Source: Elusimicrobia bacterium RIFOXYD2_FULL_34_15 (GTDB taxonomy: Bacteria; Elusimicrobiota; UBA8919). From it: a stretch of 50,098 bases of DNA. The stretch lies in NCBI GenBank assembly GCA_001800605.1, contig MGVS01000009.1, positions 497-50,594 on the forward strand, given 5' to 3'. Below the pieces are notes generated by a model. The model was not told the DNA's origin. It was given only the letters and a program-made list of their open reading frames with translations, and ran no database searches. Position 1 is the stretch's first letter. Every line of letters begins with the position of its first letter. Of the stretch, positions 7,340-16,182 are shown in pieces. The position numbers and the translations under genes were made by a program.

Positions 7340-7446
7340 GATAAATTTTTCGTTAGTATCTATAAATTATTACATTTACTAATTACAAACTACTAATTAC
7401 TAAATACTTAAATTTTGAGGTTGCTGTGGCGACCGAAAAATTTATC
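7340..7446. repeat. 13-bp perfect inverted repeat pair bracketing the FecR leader
   Basis: GATAAATTTTTCG (7340-7352) and CGAAAAATTTATC (7434-7446) are exact reverse complements 81 bases apart. The right arm ends just before AGGGGG, the ribosome binding site of the FecR gene. This may be the boundary pair of a small inserted element or a leader RNA structure affecting initiation. Confidence 0.6.
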
Positions 7447-7457
7447 AGGGGGTAAAT

Positions 7458-8264
7458 ATGAAAAGAGTAAAATTTTGTATGATTTTGATGTTTACTGCTT
7501 TTTTATTATGTTTGTTTGCTAAAGTTTATTCAGAAAATTATTCCGGTGAACTTGGTGAGGTAAAGGGAAAGGTTGAGATTTTGAAAAATGGTGAAAAAGA
7601 CTGGATCCCTGCCGTCGAACAGATGCCGTTACAATTAAAAGATAGAATAAAAACGTATAATAAATCTACTTGCAATCTTGAAATAGATGATGGGTCAATT
7701 ATTAATGTCGGAGATAATACTGACATGCTGGTTGAATCACTTGAAGTAACGAAAGAAAAACATGAATCAAAATTTTCACTTTTCTTTGGTAAATTAGTTG
7801 CAAATATTTCAAAAATGAGACAAACAAAGATGAATGTTAATACACCGACTTCGGTTCTTGCTGTTCGAGGTACCGAATTCGCCGTAGAAGCATCATCTGA
7901 TAAAGCAAATGTCGGAGTTTTTGAAGGTGAAGTAGCTGTAAAAGGTTCTGCAGATTCGGATACTGAAGAAATAAAAGTGAAACCTGATGAGGAAACAACT
8001 GTGCTTAAAGATGAAAAACCACAGCAGCCACGGAAGCTAGAAGAAGTGATGTTAAAATATAAAGAGAGAAACGACAATTTAAAAAAACGGGTTCAACTGC
8101 TTAAAGAACGGCTTAAAAGAGTTCCGCCGGAAAGACGTGCTCAGATAAGAAAAATGACATTAGAAAGAGCAGGGAAAATAAAAGCAAAACGGACTGAATT
8201 AAGGGAAAGAAGACAACGGGGAGACCAGCAGGAATCGCAGCAAGGACAAATACAGGAAAAATAA
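7458..8264 (+). CDS. Secreted FecR-domain protein with charged/Gln-rich tail
   Basis: The 268-residue protein has a signal peptide (1-25), a FecR domain (about 30-165) with the usual final LAVRGTEFAVEA and GVFEGEVAVKG motifs, then a long Lys/Arg/Glu helical and Gln-rich tail. Classical FecR is a sigma regulator in the inner membrane. This form has no such partner and is probably a secreted beta-helix-like envelope protein, a class common in candidate phyla. After the TAA at 8262 the same frame continues for 18 more Gln/Glu-rich codons to a TGA at 8319, suggesting a recent nonsense change. AGGGGG is the ribosome binding site. Confidence 0.85.
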   Translation: MKRVKFCMILMFTAFLLCLFAKVYSENYSGELGEVKGKVEILKNGEKDWIPAVEQMPLQLKDRIKTYNKSTCNLEIDDGSIINVGDNTDMLVESLEVTKEKHESKFSLFFGKLVANISKMRQTKMNVNTPTSVLAVRGTEFAVEASSDKANVGVFEGEVAVKGSADSDTEEIKVKPDEETTVLKDEKPQQPRKLEEVMLKYKERNDNLKKRVQLLKERLKRVPPERRAQIRKMTLERAGKIKAKRTELRERRQRGDQQESQQGQIQEK

Positions 8265-8349
8265 CCGGAACAGCAGCAAGGAGAACAGCAACAGCAAGAA
8301 GAAAAACCCGTAAAAGATTGAAGTTCTGCAGGGTTTTAACTAAAGAATT

Positions 8350-8462
8350 TTTGTATGTGTTTCGGGGCTGAAATCCCTGTCTATCTCCGACATCCGCCAA
8401 CTGGCGGAGGCGGAAGGCAGTCGCGAAGTAGCCAGCCGTTGCTGACGCGAAGGCGGAATAAA
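8350..8462. repeat. GC-rich palindromic intergenic repeat
   Basis: CCGCCAACTGGCGG (about 8394-8407) and surrounding GGCGGAGGCGG, GTCGCGAAG and GACGCGAAGGCGG phrases stand out from the AT-rich context. Related GC-rich phrases occur at 18764-18792 and 44317-44365. There is no coding potential. Confidence 0.6.
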
Positions 8463-8485
8463 ATACTTAAATTAACTAATTTTTT

Positions 8486-9100
8486 ATGAAAAAATATTTT
8501 TTAACAGGTTTGGTTATTATACTTCCTTTTTTTCTGACCATTTATATTATATGGATTGTTTTTAAAATTGTAGGCAGATTTTTTACACCTGCAATTACAA
8601 AAATATTTGAGACATATGTAGCAATAAGAATACCTTCATTTGCAATTATTCTTATAAGTGCTGTTGTTACACTATTTCTGATATGGGTAATAGGTATTTT
8701 AGCATCGAATTTTATCGGAAAAAAGTTTATTACGTTTGCTGAAAATTTGCTATTAAGAGTTCCGATGGCACGCGGTATTTATGATTCAATTAGAAAATTG
8801 ATAAATGTCTTTTTTGTAAACAAATCCAGTTTTAAACGCGTTGTTCTTATTGAATGGCCCAGAAAGGGCGTTTACAGTATTGCTTTTATTACTTCGGATG
8901 CAATGGGAGAAGTCCAGGAGAAAACAAAAGAGGAAGTAGTAAATGTTTTTATGCCAACTACGCCAAATCCAACCACAGGCTTTCTCGTGCTTGTTCCTAA
9001 ACAAGACATAATTCCGCTGGATATGTCTGTTGACGATGCAATTAAACTTATTATTTCCGGCGGTATAGTAGTCCCGCCGAATAGAACCCAAAATGGATGA
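8486..9100 (+). CDS. DUF502 family membrane protein
   Basis: The 204-residue protein opens with a hydrophobic segment (about 4-28) ending in conserved polar and Phe residues, then a second one (about 50-78), followed by a soluble domain with the family signatures VPMARGIYDSIRKL and MPTTPNPTTGFLVLVP. These match DUF502, a widespread family of uncertain function that includes LIAF-type stress-related proteins. It overlaps the histidine kinase gene by 8 bp, so the two are probably co-expressed. There is no clear Shine-Dalgarno. Confidence 0.85.
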   Translation: MKKYFLTGLVIILPFFLTIYIIWIVFKIVGRFFTPAITKIFETYVAIRIPSFAIILISAVVTLFLIWVIGILASNFIGKKFITFAENLLLRVPMARGIYDSIRKLINVFFVNKSSFKRVVLIEWPRKGVYSIAFITSDAMGEVQEKTKEEVVNVFMPTTPNPTTGFLVLVPKQDIIPLDMSVDDAIKLIISGGIVVPPNRTQNG

Positions 9101-10628
9101 TAAATACCTACTTTTATTAGACGCTAACAAAATTCTCGTATCCACTCTTGATATAAAAAAATTACTTACCGTAATAATAGAATATGCTGGCAAGGTTGTA
9201 AATGCCGAAGCAGTTTCTTTACTTTTAATTGATGAAATAACCGGCGAACTTTATTTTGATGTTACTATTGGTGAAAAGTCTGATAATATGAAAACCATAC
9301 GGCTCAAAAAAGGTGAAGGAGTTGCCGGCTGGTGTGCATCGTATAACAGGTCACTTATTGTCGAAGACGTAACCAAAGATTCGCGTTGGAATACCCGCTC
9401 GGACAACAGTTCCGGATTCAAAACCAAATCTATTATTTGTACCCCGATGAGATGCAGGAATAAAGTATTAGGAGTTATAGAAGGTATTAATTCTTTAGGT
9501 AAGGAATTTTTTACGGATGATGATTTACCGTTTTTTGAAGCTTTTGCAAATCAAGCTGCAATAGCATTGGAAAATGCCAAGCTTTTTGCAAGATTAAGTC
9601 AGGAAAAGGAAAAAATTACGGCAGCTTTTAACGGGATGGCAGAGGCAGTTTTTGTTACGGATCAGAACGGATTAATAACTCAGTTAAATAAAGCGGCATG
9701 CAATTTGATTAATTCTGAAAATGCTATTGGTGAATCACTTGAACAATTAATAAAAAATAGCGGATTAGATATACAGTCCGGTTTTTTCAAATTTGAAGAT
9801 AAAACAAAAACTTTCGAAATAGCTGGGAAAAAAGAAAAAAAGGAATATTTTAGTTGTTTAATTACTAAAATATTTACTCAGGAAAACATAGTAAATAATT
9901 ATATTTTTGTAATCAGGGACATAAGCGAAGAGAAAAAGGAAGAGTTTCTGAAACGTTCATTTCTGTCGCTGATTTCGCATAAATTAAAAACTCCGCTGGT
10001 TGCAATCGTGGGATATATACCGCTTATTTTAAACGAAGAGTTGAGTGCAGCACAGAAAAAAGGTATGGAATCTATAAGAAAACAGAGTAACCGGCTGGTT
10101 AGTTTAGTCGAGGAGTTATTGAAATTTACCATGGTTATGTCGGAAACATTAGAGCTTGGAAAAACAGAAATTAAAGTTTCTGAAATTGTTTCAGAAACTG
10201 TTAAATCGTTAGATGAAAAATTCAAGATTTCTAATGTAAGTATCGAAATTTCCGATATGTCTGAACTTGGTAAAATTTTTGCTGATAAAGTAAAAATGAA
10301 AGATGCCTTGAGTTGTATTATAGAAAATGCGGTAAAATTTAATACGAATGAAAAAAAGTTTGTAAAAATATCCGGTGAAATATCCGGTAAAAATGTGATT
10401 TTAAATATTGAGGATAATGGAGTGGGAATTCCAATATCTGAAAAAGATAAAATTTTTGAGAAATTCTATCAAATAGAAGAATCTTTTACCGGTCAAGTTG
10501 ATGGAGCAGGACTAGGCTTACCTCTTGTAAAACGGATAATTGAAGCACACGGCGGTAGTATAGATGTTACTTCGCAAATTGGCAAATTCACTAAATTTAT
10601 AATAACAATACCAAGAGCGGCAAGTTAG
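9093..10628 (+). CDS. GAF-PAS sensor histidine kinase
   Basis: The 511-residue kinase has no membrane segment. Its order is a GAF domain (about 12-165), a PAS-like domain (about 175-285), HisKA with phosphoacceptor His296 (LSLISHKLKTPL), and HATPase_c with N box IIENAVKFN, G1 DNGVGIP and G2 GAGLGLPLVKRI. It should sense a cytoplasmic ligand and phosphorylate a response regulator. No regulator is adjacent; the receiver at 19053 is a possible orphan partner. It overlaps the DUF502 gene by 8 bp. Confidence 0.92.
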   Translation: MDDKYLLLLDANKILVSTLDIKKLLTVIIEYAGKVVNAEAVSLLLIDEITGELYFDVTIGEKSDNMKTIRLKKGEGVAGWCASYNRSLIVEDVTKDSRWNTRSDNSSGFKTKSIICTPMRCRNKVLGVIEGINSLGKEFFTDDDLPFFEAFANQAAIALENAKLFARLSQEKEKITAAFNGMAEAVFVTDQNGLITQLNKAACNLINSENAIGESLEQLIKNSGLDIQSGFFKFEDKTKTFEIAGKKEKKEYFSCLITKIFTQENIVNNYIFVIRDISEEKKEEFLKRSFLSLISHKLKTPLVAIVGYIPLILNEELSAAQKKGMESIRKQSNRLVSLVEELLKFTMVMSETLELGKTEIKVSEIVSETVKSLDEKFKISNVSIEISDMSELGKIFADKVKMKDALSCIIENAVKFNTNEKKFVKISGEISGKNVILNIEDNGVGIPISEKDKIFEKFYQIEESFTGQVDGAGLGLPLVKRIIEAHGGSIDVTSQIGKFTKFIITIPRAAS

Positions 10629-10698
10629 AAGTTAAAAGTTATAATTAAAATTTTTACCATTACTCGTTACCCAGCTTGTCCCGACTCATCGGGATTAC
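10629..10698. repeat. Repeat-filled gap before tldD
   Basis: It holds AAGTTAGAAGTTAAAAGTT, then ACCATTACTCGTTACC (reverse complement of the 6481-type phrase) and GCTTGTCCCGA-CTCA-TCGGGATTAC (reverse complement of the 7303 repeat). The repeat runs right up to the ATG at 10699. Confidence 0.7.
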
Positions 10699-12093
10699 AT
10701 GCCTTTTATGGATATAATAAAACAAAATGACATTGAATTAATCCTTAGTAAAATGCTTACCGCAGGCGGTGATTTTGCTGAAATTTATTTTGAAGAAGGT
10801 GATAGTGCAGGTTTTACTTTTATTGATCAAAAAGTTGAAGTATCAGCGTCAGGAACAACCAGCGGTTGCGGACTGAGATTAATAAAAGAAGGACAGACAT
10901 ATTTTGCATCACAAGCTAATCCCTCTGCTGTTTCACTAATTTTGCTGGCAGGAAAACTTTCGGGTCAGTTACAGCAATCGCAGGAACCTCGTACCACAAG
11001 GGTACAGGGTGAAGCAATAAAAATTGAATTACCTTCGGTTGCAAAAATTACTGAGGAGCTTCAGCCATATTTGGAAGTAATTGAAAATTTAGATAAATCC
11101 ATCAGGGAAACATCGTCTCAAATCAGGCAGGTTTCCTTCCGTATATCAGCCGGAAATAAAAAGTTTTTTATTGCTAATTCTCAAAAAACAATTGCATTAA
11201 ATAAAAGGTCATCGGCAATTTTTACGGTATCGGTAGTTGTTTCAGACGGTAAAATTACCCAGACCGCTCATGAAGTAATTGCGGAAGAAGCTCTTAATAA
11301 AATAAAATTAGAAAATATAAAAAAGATTGTATCCGTTGCATATCAAAGAGCATCTAATTTACTGAATAATGCGATACCTTCTCCGGCAGGAGAAATGCCG
11401 ATAGTCATATCGTCAACTGCCGGCGGTACAATGATTCACGAGGCAATAGGACATTCTCTTGAGGCCGATGCTGTACAAAAAGGTATTTCACCGGTATATT
11501 TAGGGAAAATCGGTAAAAAAGTTGCATCAGAAAAAATTACGGTCTTTGATAATTCTACATTGGAAGGTTTCAGGGGTTCTTATAAATATGATGACGAGGG
11601 AACGCCTGGCCAGAAAACTGTACTTGTTGAAAATGGTATTTTAAAAAATTATCTTTACGATTTGTTTACTTCCAAAAAAGATAATGTTAAATCAACCGGT
11701 AACGGTCGCAGGGAGTCGTATCATCACAAACCCATACCGAGGATGTCGAACACGTATATTGCACCCGGAAATGATAATCCCGAAGATATTATAAAAAGCG
11801 TTAAAAAAGGTATTTTTGTAACTAAAATGGGCGGCGGTCAGGTTAATACAGCAAACGGGGATTTTATTTTTGAGGTTGAAGAAGGTTACGAATTAAATGA
11901 CGGAAAAATAGGAAGGATGCTGAGAAATGCATCATTGATAGGAAACGGGCCCGAAATATTAAATTCTATTGATATGGTAGGAAACGATATCGGTTGGCAG
12001 CCGGGGACTTGCGGTAAAGACGGGCAGGGAGTTCCGGTTTTAGACGGCCAGCCCACATTGCGGATTCCAAAGATTACAGTAGGTGGAACATGA
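10699..12093 (+). CDS. tldD: TldD-type metalloprotease
   Basis: The 464-residue protein matches the TldD/PmbA family. The zinc-site helix HEAIGHSLEAD puts HExxxH at His247, Glu248 and His252, which assigns it to TldD rather than the catalytically silent PmbA/TldE. GGGQVNTANGDFIFEVEEGY is in the conserved C-terminal region. TldD and TldE together degrade unfolded or modified peptides. No tldE is present here. An alternative ATG lies at 10708; the one at 10699 abuts repeat DNA. It overlaps the UbiA gene by ATGA. Confidence 0.92.
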   Translation: MPFMDIIKQNDIELILSKMLTAGGDFAEIYFEEGDSAGFTFIDQKVEVSASGTTSGCGLRLIKEGQTYFASQANPSAVSLILLAGKLSGQLQQSQEPRTTRVQGEAIKIELPSVAKITEELQPYLEVIENLDKSIRETSSQIRQVSFRISAGNKKFFIANSQKTIALNKRSSAIFTVSVVVSDGKITQTAHEVIAEEALNKIKLENIKKIVSVAYQRASNLLNNAIPSPAGEMPIVISSTAGGTMIHEAIGHSLEADAVQKGISPVYLGKIGKKVASEKITVFDNSTLEGFRGSYKYDDEGTPGQKTVLVENGILKNYLYDLFTSKKDNVKSTGNGRRESYHHKPIPRMSNTYIAPGNDNPEDIIKSVKKGIFVTKMGGGQVNTANGDFIFEVEEGYELNDGKIGRMLRNASLIGNGPEILNSIDMVGNDIGWQPGTCGKDGQGVPVLDGQPTLRIPKITVGGT

Positions 12094-13025
12094 TAAAGAA
12101 AGAAAAAGTTTTAGCTTGGCTGCAAATTGCAAGATTACAATTTTATCCAATGACTTTCATTGCTTACAGTTTAGGCGCCGCGATAGCTTATTCATCACGT
12201 TTTTTTAATCTGGAAATTTTCATTTTTGGATATGTGGTGCTGTTTTTGATTGAATTAGGAACCGTTTTAAGCAACGAGTATTTTGATTATTCGGGAGATT
12301 CAGTAAATAAAAATGCAAGCATCTTTAACGGCGGTTCTAGAGTATTAGTTGATGAAAAATTAAGTTTTACTGAAGTCAGGGAAGCACTTAAATTGATATT
12401 TATTCTAATATTCATATCAGGCAGTATTCTAATATACATAGCAAAAAATAATTCTATAATATCGCTTATTTTATTGATTTTTCTTGGTATTTTTCTCGGT
12501 TTGGGATATACAATCCCGCCGCTTAAATTTTGTTATAGGGGATTAGGCGAAATAGTGGTCGGCATTACGCATAGTTTTTATGTTATTTTCTGCGGTTATT
12601 TTTTTCAAGTCGGTTTGTTGAATAGTACATTACCGTTTTTGTCGGCTATCCCGTTATTTTTTGCTGTGCTGGGTGCTATAATTCTGGCAAGCATTCCCGA
12701 TTTTGAAGCCGATAAATCTGTAACTAAAAAAACAATAACGGTTATATTTATGCCCCGGATAGCCGCAATTTTATCTATAATATTTATTTTACTTGCAATG
12801 GTATCCGGAATATTATTCTGGAAATTGAATATGCTTAACTTTAGCACCGGAAAATTAATGCTCTTAACAATACCGCACGCATTAATATTATTCGCTGTAA
12901 TAGTTAGATTTATCAAAATAGGTAATTTTGACAGAAAAATTAATTCAATAATGCAACTAGCATTATCATATATTATGTGGTTTGGTATAGTGCCTTTGAT
13001 TTACTTCTTAAATGCGGTTAAGTAA
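12090..13025 (+). CDS. UbiA-family prenyltransferase (MenA-like)
   Basis: The 311-residue polytopic protein has about eight or nine hydrophobic helices and both UbiA aspartate motifs, NEYFDYSGD (about 68-76) and IPDFEADKS (about 206-214). These bind the Mg-prenyl diphosphate, and the family transfers prenyl chains to aromatic acceptors in quinone or related lipid synthesis. The NEYFDY form resembles MenA (dihydroxynaphthoate polyprenyltransferase), but no menaquinone genes are nearby, so the acceptor is open. Coupled to tldD by a 4-bp overlap; overlaps the next gene by 14 bp. Confidence 0.87.
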   Translation: MIKKEKVLAWLQIARLQFYPMTFIAYSLGAAIAYSSRFFNLEIFIFGYVVLFLIELGTVLSNEYFDYSGDSVNKNASIFNGGSRVLVDEKLSFTEVREALKLIFILIFISGSILIYIAKNNSIISLILLIFLGIFLGLGYTIPPLKFCYRGLGEIVVGITHSFYVIFCGYFFQVGLLNSTLPFLSAIPLFFAVLGAIILASIPDFEADKSVTKKTITVIFMPRIAAILSIIFILLAMVSGILFWKLNMLNFSTGKLMLLTIPHALILFAVIVRFIKIGNFDRKINSIMQLALSYIMWFGIVPLIYFLNAVK

Positions 13026-13731
13026 TAGATTAATAATATTTCTTTTGCCAATCTTTATATCTGCCAATTTTATAGACAACCTTTCCTGTAAACAGATAAT
13101 AGAAAAATATACATATATAGAAGTACCTAAGAATGCAGTTGATAATTCTCAGAATGAAATTGTGAAAATGGAATTAATCCATGATGCTACTAATACTATT
13201 TGTACATCGGTTGAAACAAAGAATAATGGTAAGGAAATAATAAAAATCGGAATGCATCGCGGTGGTAATTTTGTTTCAGCGTCCAGTGAAAATATCGATT
13301 CAAACGGTAAATTACTGAAAAAAGAAGAAATATGGCGGGATAATCAAAATGTGTTTGTTAGCCGTAAAGGTAAAATTAAAAAAATTAAAATGCCCGCAGA
13401 TATTCCTTTGGATGTTGATGCATCTCTATTGATTAACATGAGAATGTTTCCTTTTGAGAAAAAGGGGATAGTATTAAAAGTTTTTATGGTTGATTTTTCC
13501 GGCAGTTCTATTTTTTTAGAAATACGGAATGCCGGTGAAGAAAATATAATTGTTCCCGGCGGCGGATTTTTATGCTATAAAATGGAAGCAATTATTAATC
13601 TATATATTTTTCATCCGAAAATAACATTCTGGATCACTAAAAACAAACCTCATTTTTTGGTAAAACATATGGGCAAAAAAGGTCCTTTTACCAAATCATA
13701 CACCACCTCATTAGTTTCAATCGGCAAGTAA
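13012..13731 (+). CDS. Exported protein, DUF3108-like
   Basis: The 239-residue protein begins with a short hydrophobic signal (about 6-22). The remainder looks like all-beta strands. The motifs VPGGGFLCYKMEAII, then ITFWITKNKPHFLVKHMGKKGP, resemble the end of DUF3108-type periplasmic proteins. I cannot assign a function. It overlaps the UbiA gene by 14 bp and is the last gene of that unit. The downstream gap starts with a dispersed repeat. Confidence 0.72.
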   Translation: MRLSNRLIIFLLPIFISANFIDNLSCKQIIEKYTYIEVPKNAVDNSQNEIVKMELIHDATNTICTSVETKNNGKEIIKIGMHRGGNFVSASSENIDSNGKLLKKEEIWRDNQNVFVSRKGKIKKIKMPADIPLDVDASLLINMRMFPFEKKGIVLKVFMVDFSGSSIFLEIRNAGEENIIVPGGGFLCYKMEAIINLYIFHPKITFWITKNKPHFLVKHMGKKGPFTKSYTTSLVSIGK

Positions 13732-13749
13732 ATCCTAAAATTATAGTAA

Positions 13750-13812
13750 AAGGTAAGTAACGAGTAATCCTTCGACAAGCTCAGGACAGGCTGGGTAATG
13801 GGTAAAAAGTTA
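13750..13812. repeat. Second copy of the GGTAATGGGTAA / CTTCGACAAGCTCAGGAC repeat
   Basis: 13764-13807 matches 6504-6547 almost base for base and is likewise flanked by GTAACGAGTAA/GGGTAATGGGTAAA phrases. It follows the DUF3108-like gene directly. The rest of the gap up to the promoter at 13949 is AT-rich, with no gene visible. Confidence 0.8.
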
Positions 13813-13948
13813 AAAAAGTAATGGTAGAATACCCCTGCCGAATGTAGTTGCAGAGTTTACTCTTCTTTTTTTATATTTATTTCTGCACAGTAAAATATAC
13901 TATTATTACTATATCAAAATAAAATAATTTTAAGAATTGAAAAACACC

Positions 13949-13977
13949 TTGACATCATATTTTTTTTAGATTATAAA
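13949..13977 (+). promoter_or_regulatory. Strong sigma-70-type promoter of the fibre locus
   Basis: TTGACA (13949-13954), 17-base spacer, TATAAA (13972-13977). Predicted start is near 13984, giving a leader of about 45 bases that contains GGAGG at 14016-14020. Confidence 0.8.
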
Positions 13978-14029
13978 TATAGTAGGTCTTATTACAACTA
14001 TAGAAAATTATTAATGGAGGTATACTAAA

Positions 14030-16141
14030 ATGGCTGATATAAATTTATATTTAGATGGTGCTTTAAGTGGTGGCGCAAATAGAGTTGTAAAAGACTCTAA
14101 TGATAATAGTGTTCTTATTATTTCAACTAGTAATGTAGGTATAGGTACAACAGTACTAACCGAAGGACGTTTAAATATTAAACAAGTTACAGATTCGAGT
14201 AGTGGTGGACTAACAATACGCAATAGCGCTGCAGGCGGCAGTACAGTAAGATTATGGATGGATGATTCAAGTTTAGTAAGATTAGATGGTGGGTCAACAG
14301 GGTCAAGGGCAATTCTACTTGATGCCGGTGGAACTGGCAATGTGGGTATTGGTATTTCTGCCGGTACTCCTGCAGAAAAATTAACAATAGGGACAGAAAA
14401 CACGTCACCAACTAACAGAAAAGCTATTCGTCTAAATAGTGGCGGATACGCAGAGCCAGCAGCGTATAATACTGCAAGTAATGGTGATAAAATAATATTG
14501 TATGATAATACAGGATCTTTATATGATGGCAGGATAGGAATAGGTAGTGGGCAAAATTTATGGTTAAAATCGTCAGGAAGCACAGCTAATAGTGGTGAGA
14601 TTGAATTTTATACCGGTAGTACTCCTACGCGACGGCTGCATATTGATGGAAATGGTGATGTTGGTATTGGAACAACTGCTGGTGTATCGCGTTTATATAT
14701 TGTACAAAGAACTGATTCAAGTGATGGTGGAATAATAGTAAAGAATTCAAATTTAGGTGGTACAGCGAGGTTATGGATAGATGATTCAAGCAAAGCAAGA
14801 ATAGATGCGGGATCAACCGGAGCAATGCCGATTGTACTTAATGGTGGTGGTAGTGGAAAGGTTGGAATTGGTGAAACAAATCCAGCACATAAATTAGATA
14901 TTGATGGAGAGATGAAAGTAAATTCAAGAATACACGGCGGTTCTTCAGATGAATTATATTTACAGAGTGCGGTAGGTAAAGCGATAATATTTGAAACAAA
15001 TGGGGAAAGCGAAAAAGTAAGAATAACATCTGATGGTATAGTAGGTATAGGGACAACTGTTTGTAACGGCCGCTTGACCATAAGACAAATTGATAATGCA
15101 AACTATGGTGGAATAGAAATATTAACTTCGAATGGTACAAGCGGTTCTGCGAGATTTTGGATGGATAATTCAAATAGGATAAGAATAGATGGTGGTGCAG
15201 ATGCCCAAGATGATATTATATTAAATGGCGATGGACATGGTAATGTTGGAATAGGAGTAACAGCCTTAGATAGTATAGATAGCGTATTGCATGTAAAAGG
15301 AAATCTTTCTAAGATAGCGAGCGGTACAGTAGCAGTAACAAATTTGTCAGATCAGGTAATAGGTACAGGTACTAGTTTTTTAACAGAATTAGTAGTTGGT
15401 GATTCTATAAAAATAGAATCGATAGTTAATTCCGTTAAAGCAATAACTGATAATACTCATCTTACATTAAAAAATGTATGGCCAGGTTTTAGTCATTCCG
15501 GTATAACTCTTTATTATGATCCGAATTTGACATCAATATATAAAGGTTATGGAGATATTGGATTGATAATAAATAGGACAGGGAATGTGGGTATAGGATT
15601 ATCAAATCCTGGAGCTAAGTTAACAATATTAGATAGTGCAAATGAATCTTTTTATATAGTTAATTCAGGCGGAAGCACGAATTATCTTTATATGGGAGCA
15701 GTAAATGGTTTAGGTACAACAGGATATGGTAGAATCGGATTTTTCCATGGTGGTGATGCAACTTTTGGTAATTTAGTTATAGGCGATGGAGCAGCAACTA
15801 ATGTTGGTATTGGTGTAACTAATCCTACTGAGAAATTACAAGTAAATGGGAATATTTTACTTAAAAATAATTTGATGTTTTTCGATGATAATTTTAAAAT
15901 AGTATGTGATGGAAACCAGATTTATATTATGGCAAATAATGCTTTTGGGATGGCCATAGCAAATGGTGCAGTTTCAATGAATATATTAAGCGTTATAGAC
16001 CATGCTGTGCTGAATAAGATAGTTATGACTAATTATGGACAAGAGCCATCATCACCGGTAGAAGGTGAGGTTTACTATGATGCTAGGGTTGGTTATAAAA
16101 CACTTAGGGTATATGATGGAACTAATTGGAAAAATCTATAA
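14030..16141 (+). CDS. Repetitive fibre-like protein (phage tail-fibre-like / adhesin-like)
   Basis: The 703-residue protein has no signal peptide and is rich in Gly, Ser, Thr and Asn. Three units of about 85 residues recur, each running NVGIGTT, then RLxI, then a GG-rich strand, then RLWMDDSS or similar, then ILLDAGGTGNVGIG. NVGIG-like motifs continue to the end. The segment GTVAVTNLSDQVIGTGTSFL, followed by VGDSIKI, resembles domains of phage tail fibres. The C-terminus, YDARVGYKTLRVYDGTNWK, is typical of tail-fibre tips. No S74 autoprotease domain is visible. Strong promoter and GGAGG upstream. Base use (very AT-rich) and repeats suggest an accessory gene. How it would leave the cell is unclear. 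Confidence 0.7.
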   Translation: MADINLYLDGALSGGANRVVKDSNDNSVLIISTSNVGIGTTVLTEGRLNIKQVTDSSSGGLTIRNSAAGGSTVRLWMDDSSLVRLDGGSTGSRAILLDAGGTGNVGIGISAGTPAEKLTIGTENTSPTNRKAIRLNSGGYAEPAAYNTASNGDKIILYDNTGSLYDGRIGIGSGQNLWLKSSGSTANSGEIEFYTGSTPTRRLHIDGNGDVGIGTTAGVSRLYIVQRTDSSDGGIIVKNSNLGGTARLWIDDSSKARIDAGSTGAMPIVLNGGGSGKVGIGETNPAHKLDIDGEMKVNSRIHGGSSDELYLQSAVGKAIIFETNGESEKVRITSDGIVGIGTTVCNGRLTIRQIDNANYGGIEILTSNGTSGSARFWMDNSNRIRIDGGADAQDDIILNGDGHGNVGIGVTALDSIDSVLHVKGNLSKIASGTVAVTNLSDQVIGTGTSFLTELVVGDSIKIESIVNSVKAITDNTHLTLKNVWPGFSHSGITLYYDPNLTSIYKGYGDIGLIINRTGNVGIGLSNPGAKLTILDSANESFYIVNSGGSTNYLYMGAVNGLGTTGYGRIGFFHGGDATFGNLVIGDGAATNVGIGVTNPTEKLQVNGNILLKNNLMFFDDNFKIVCDGNQIYIMANNAFGMAIANGAVSMNILSVIDHAVLNKIVMTNYGQEPSSPVEGEVYYDARVGYKTLRVYDGTNWKNL

Positions 16142-16182
16142 TAATTAAAAATAAAATATCGTTTTATAGGAGAATATATTTT

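Larger units (their letters stand above)
7131..7457. other. 327-bp intergenic region: terminator, promoter, repeats, inverted repeat
   Basis: No gene is seen. In order it holds a Rho-independent terminator (7150-7190), a promoter-like TTGACA (7202), a TCCCGAT/ATCGGGA hairpin (7307-7322), AT-rich AATTACTAA phrases (7370-7410) and the 13-bp inverted repeat pair 7340/7434 that ends at the ribosome binding site of the FecR gene. Confidence 0.7.

Noticed and set aside
14011-15173. Several long antisense open frames opposite the fibre-like gene
   Set aside because: They mirror the repetitive, stop-poor fibre gene, are rich in Leu/Pro/His or Ser/Pro, and lack ribosome binding sites and recognisable motifs.
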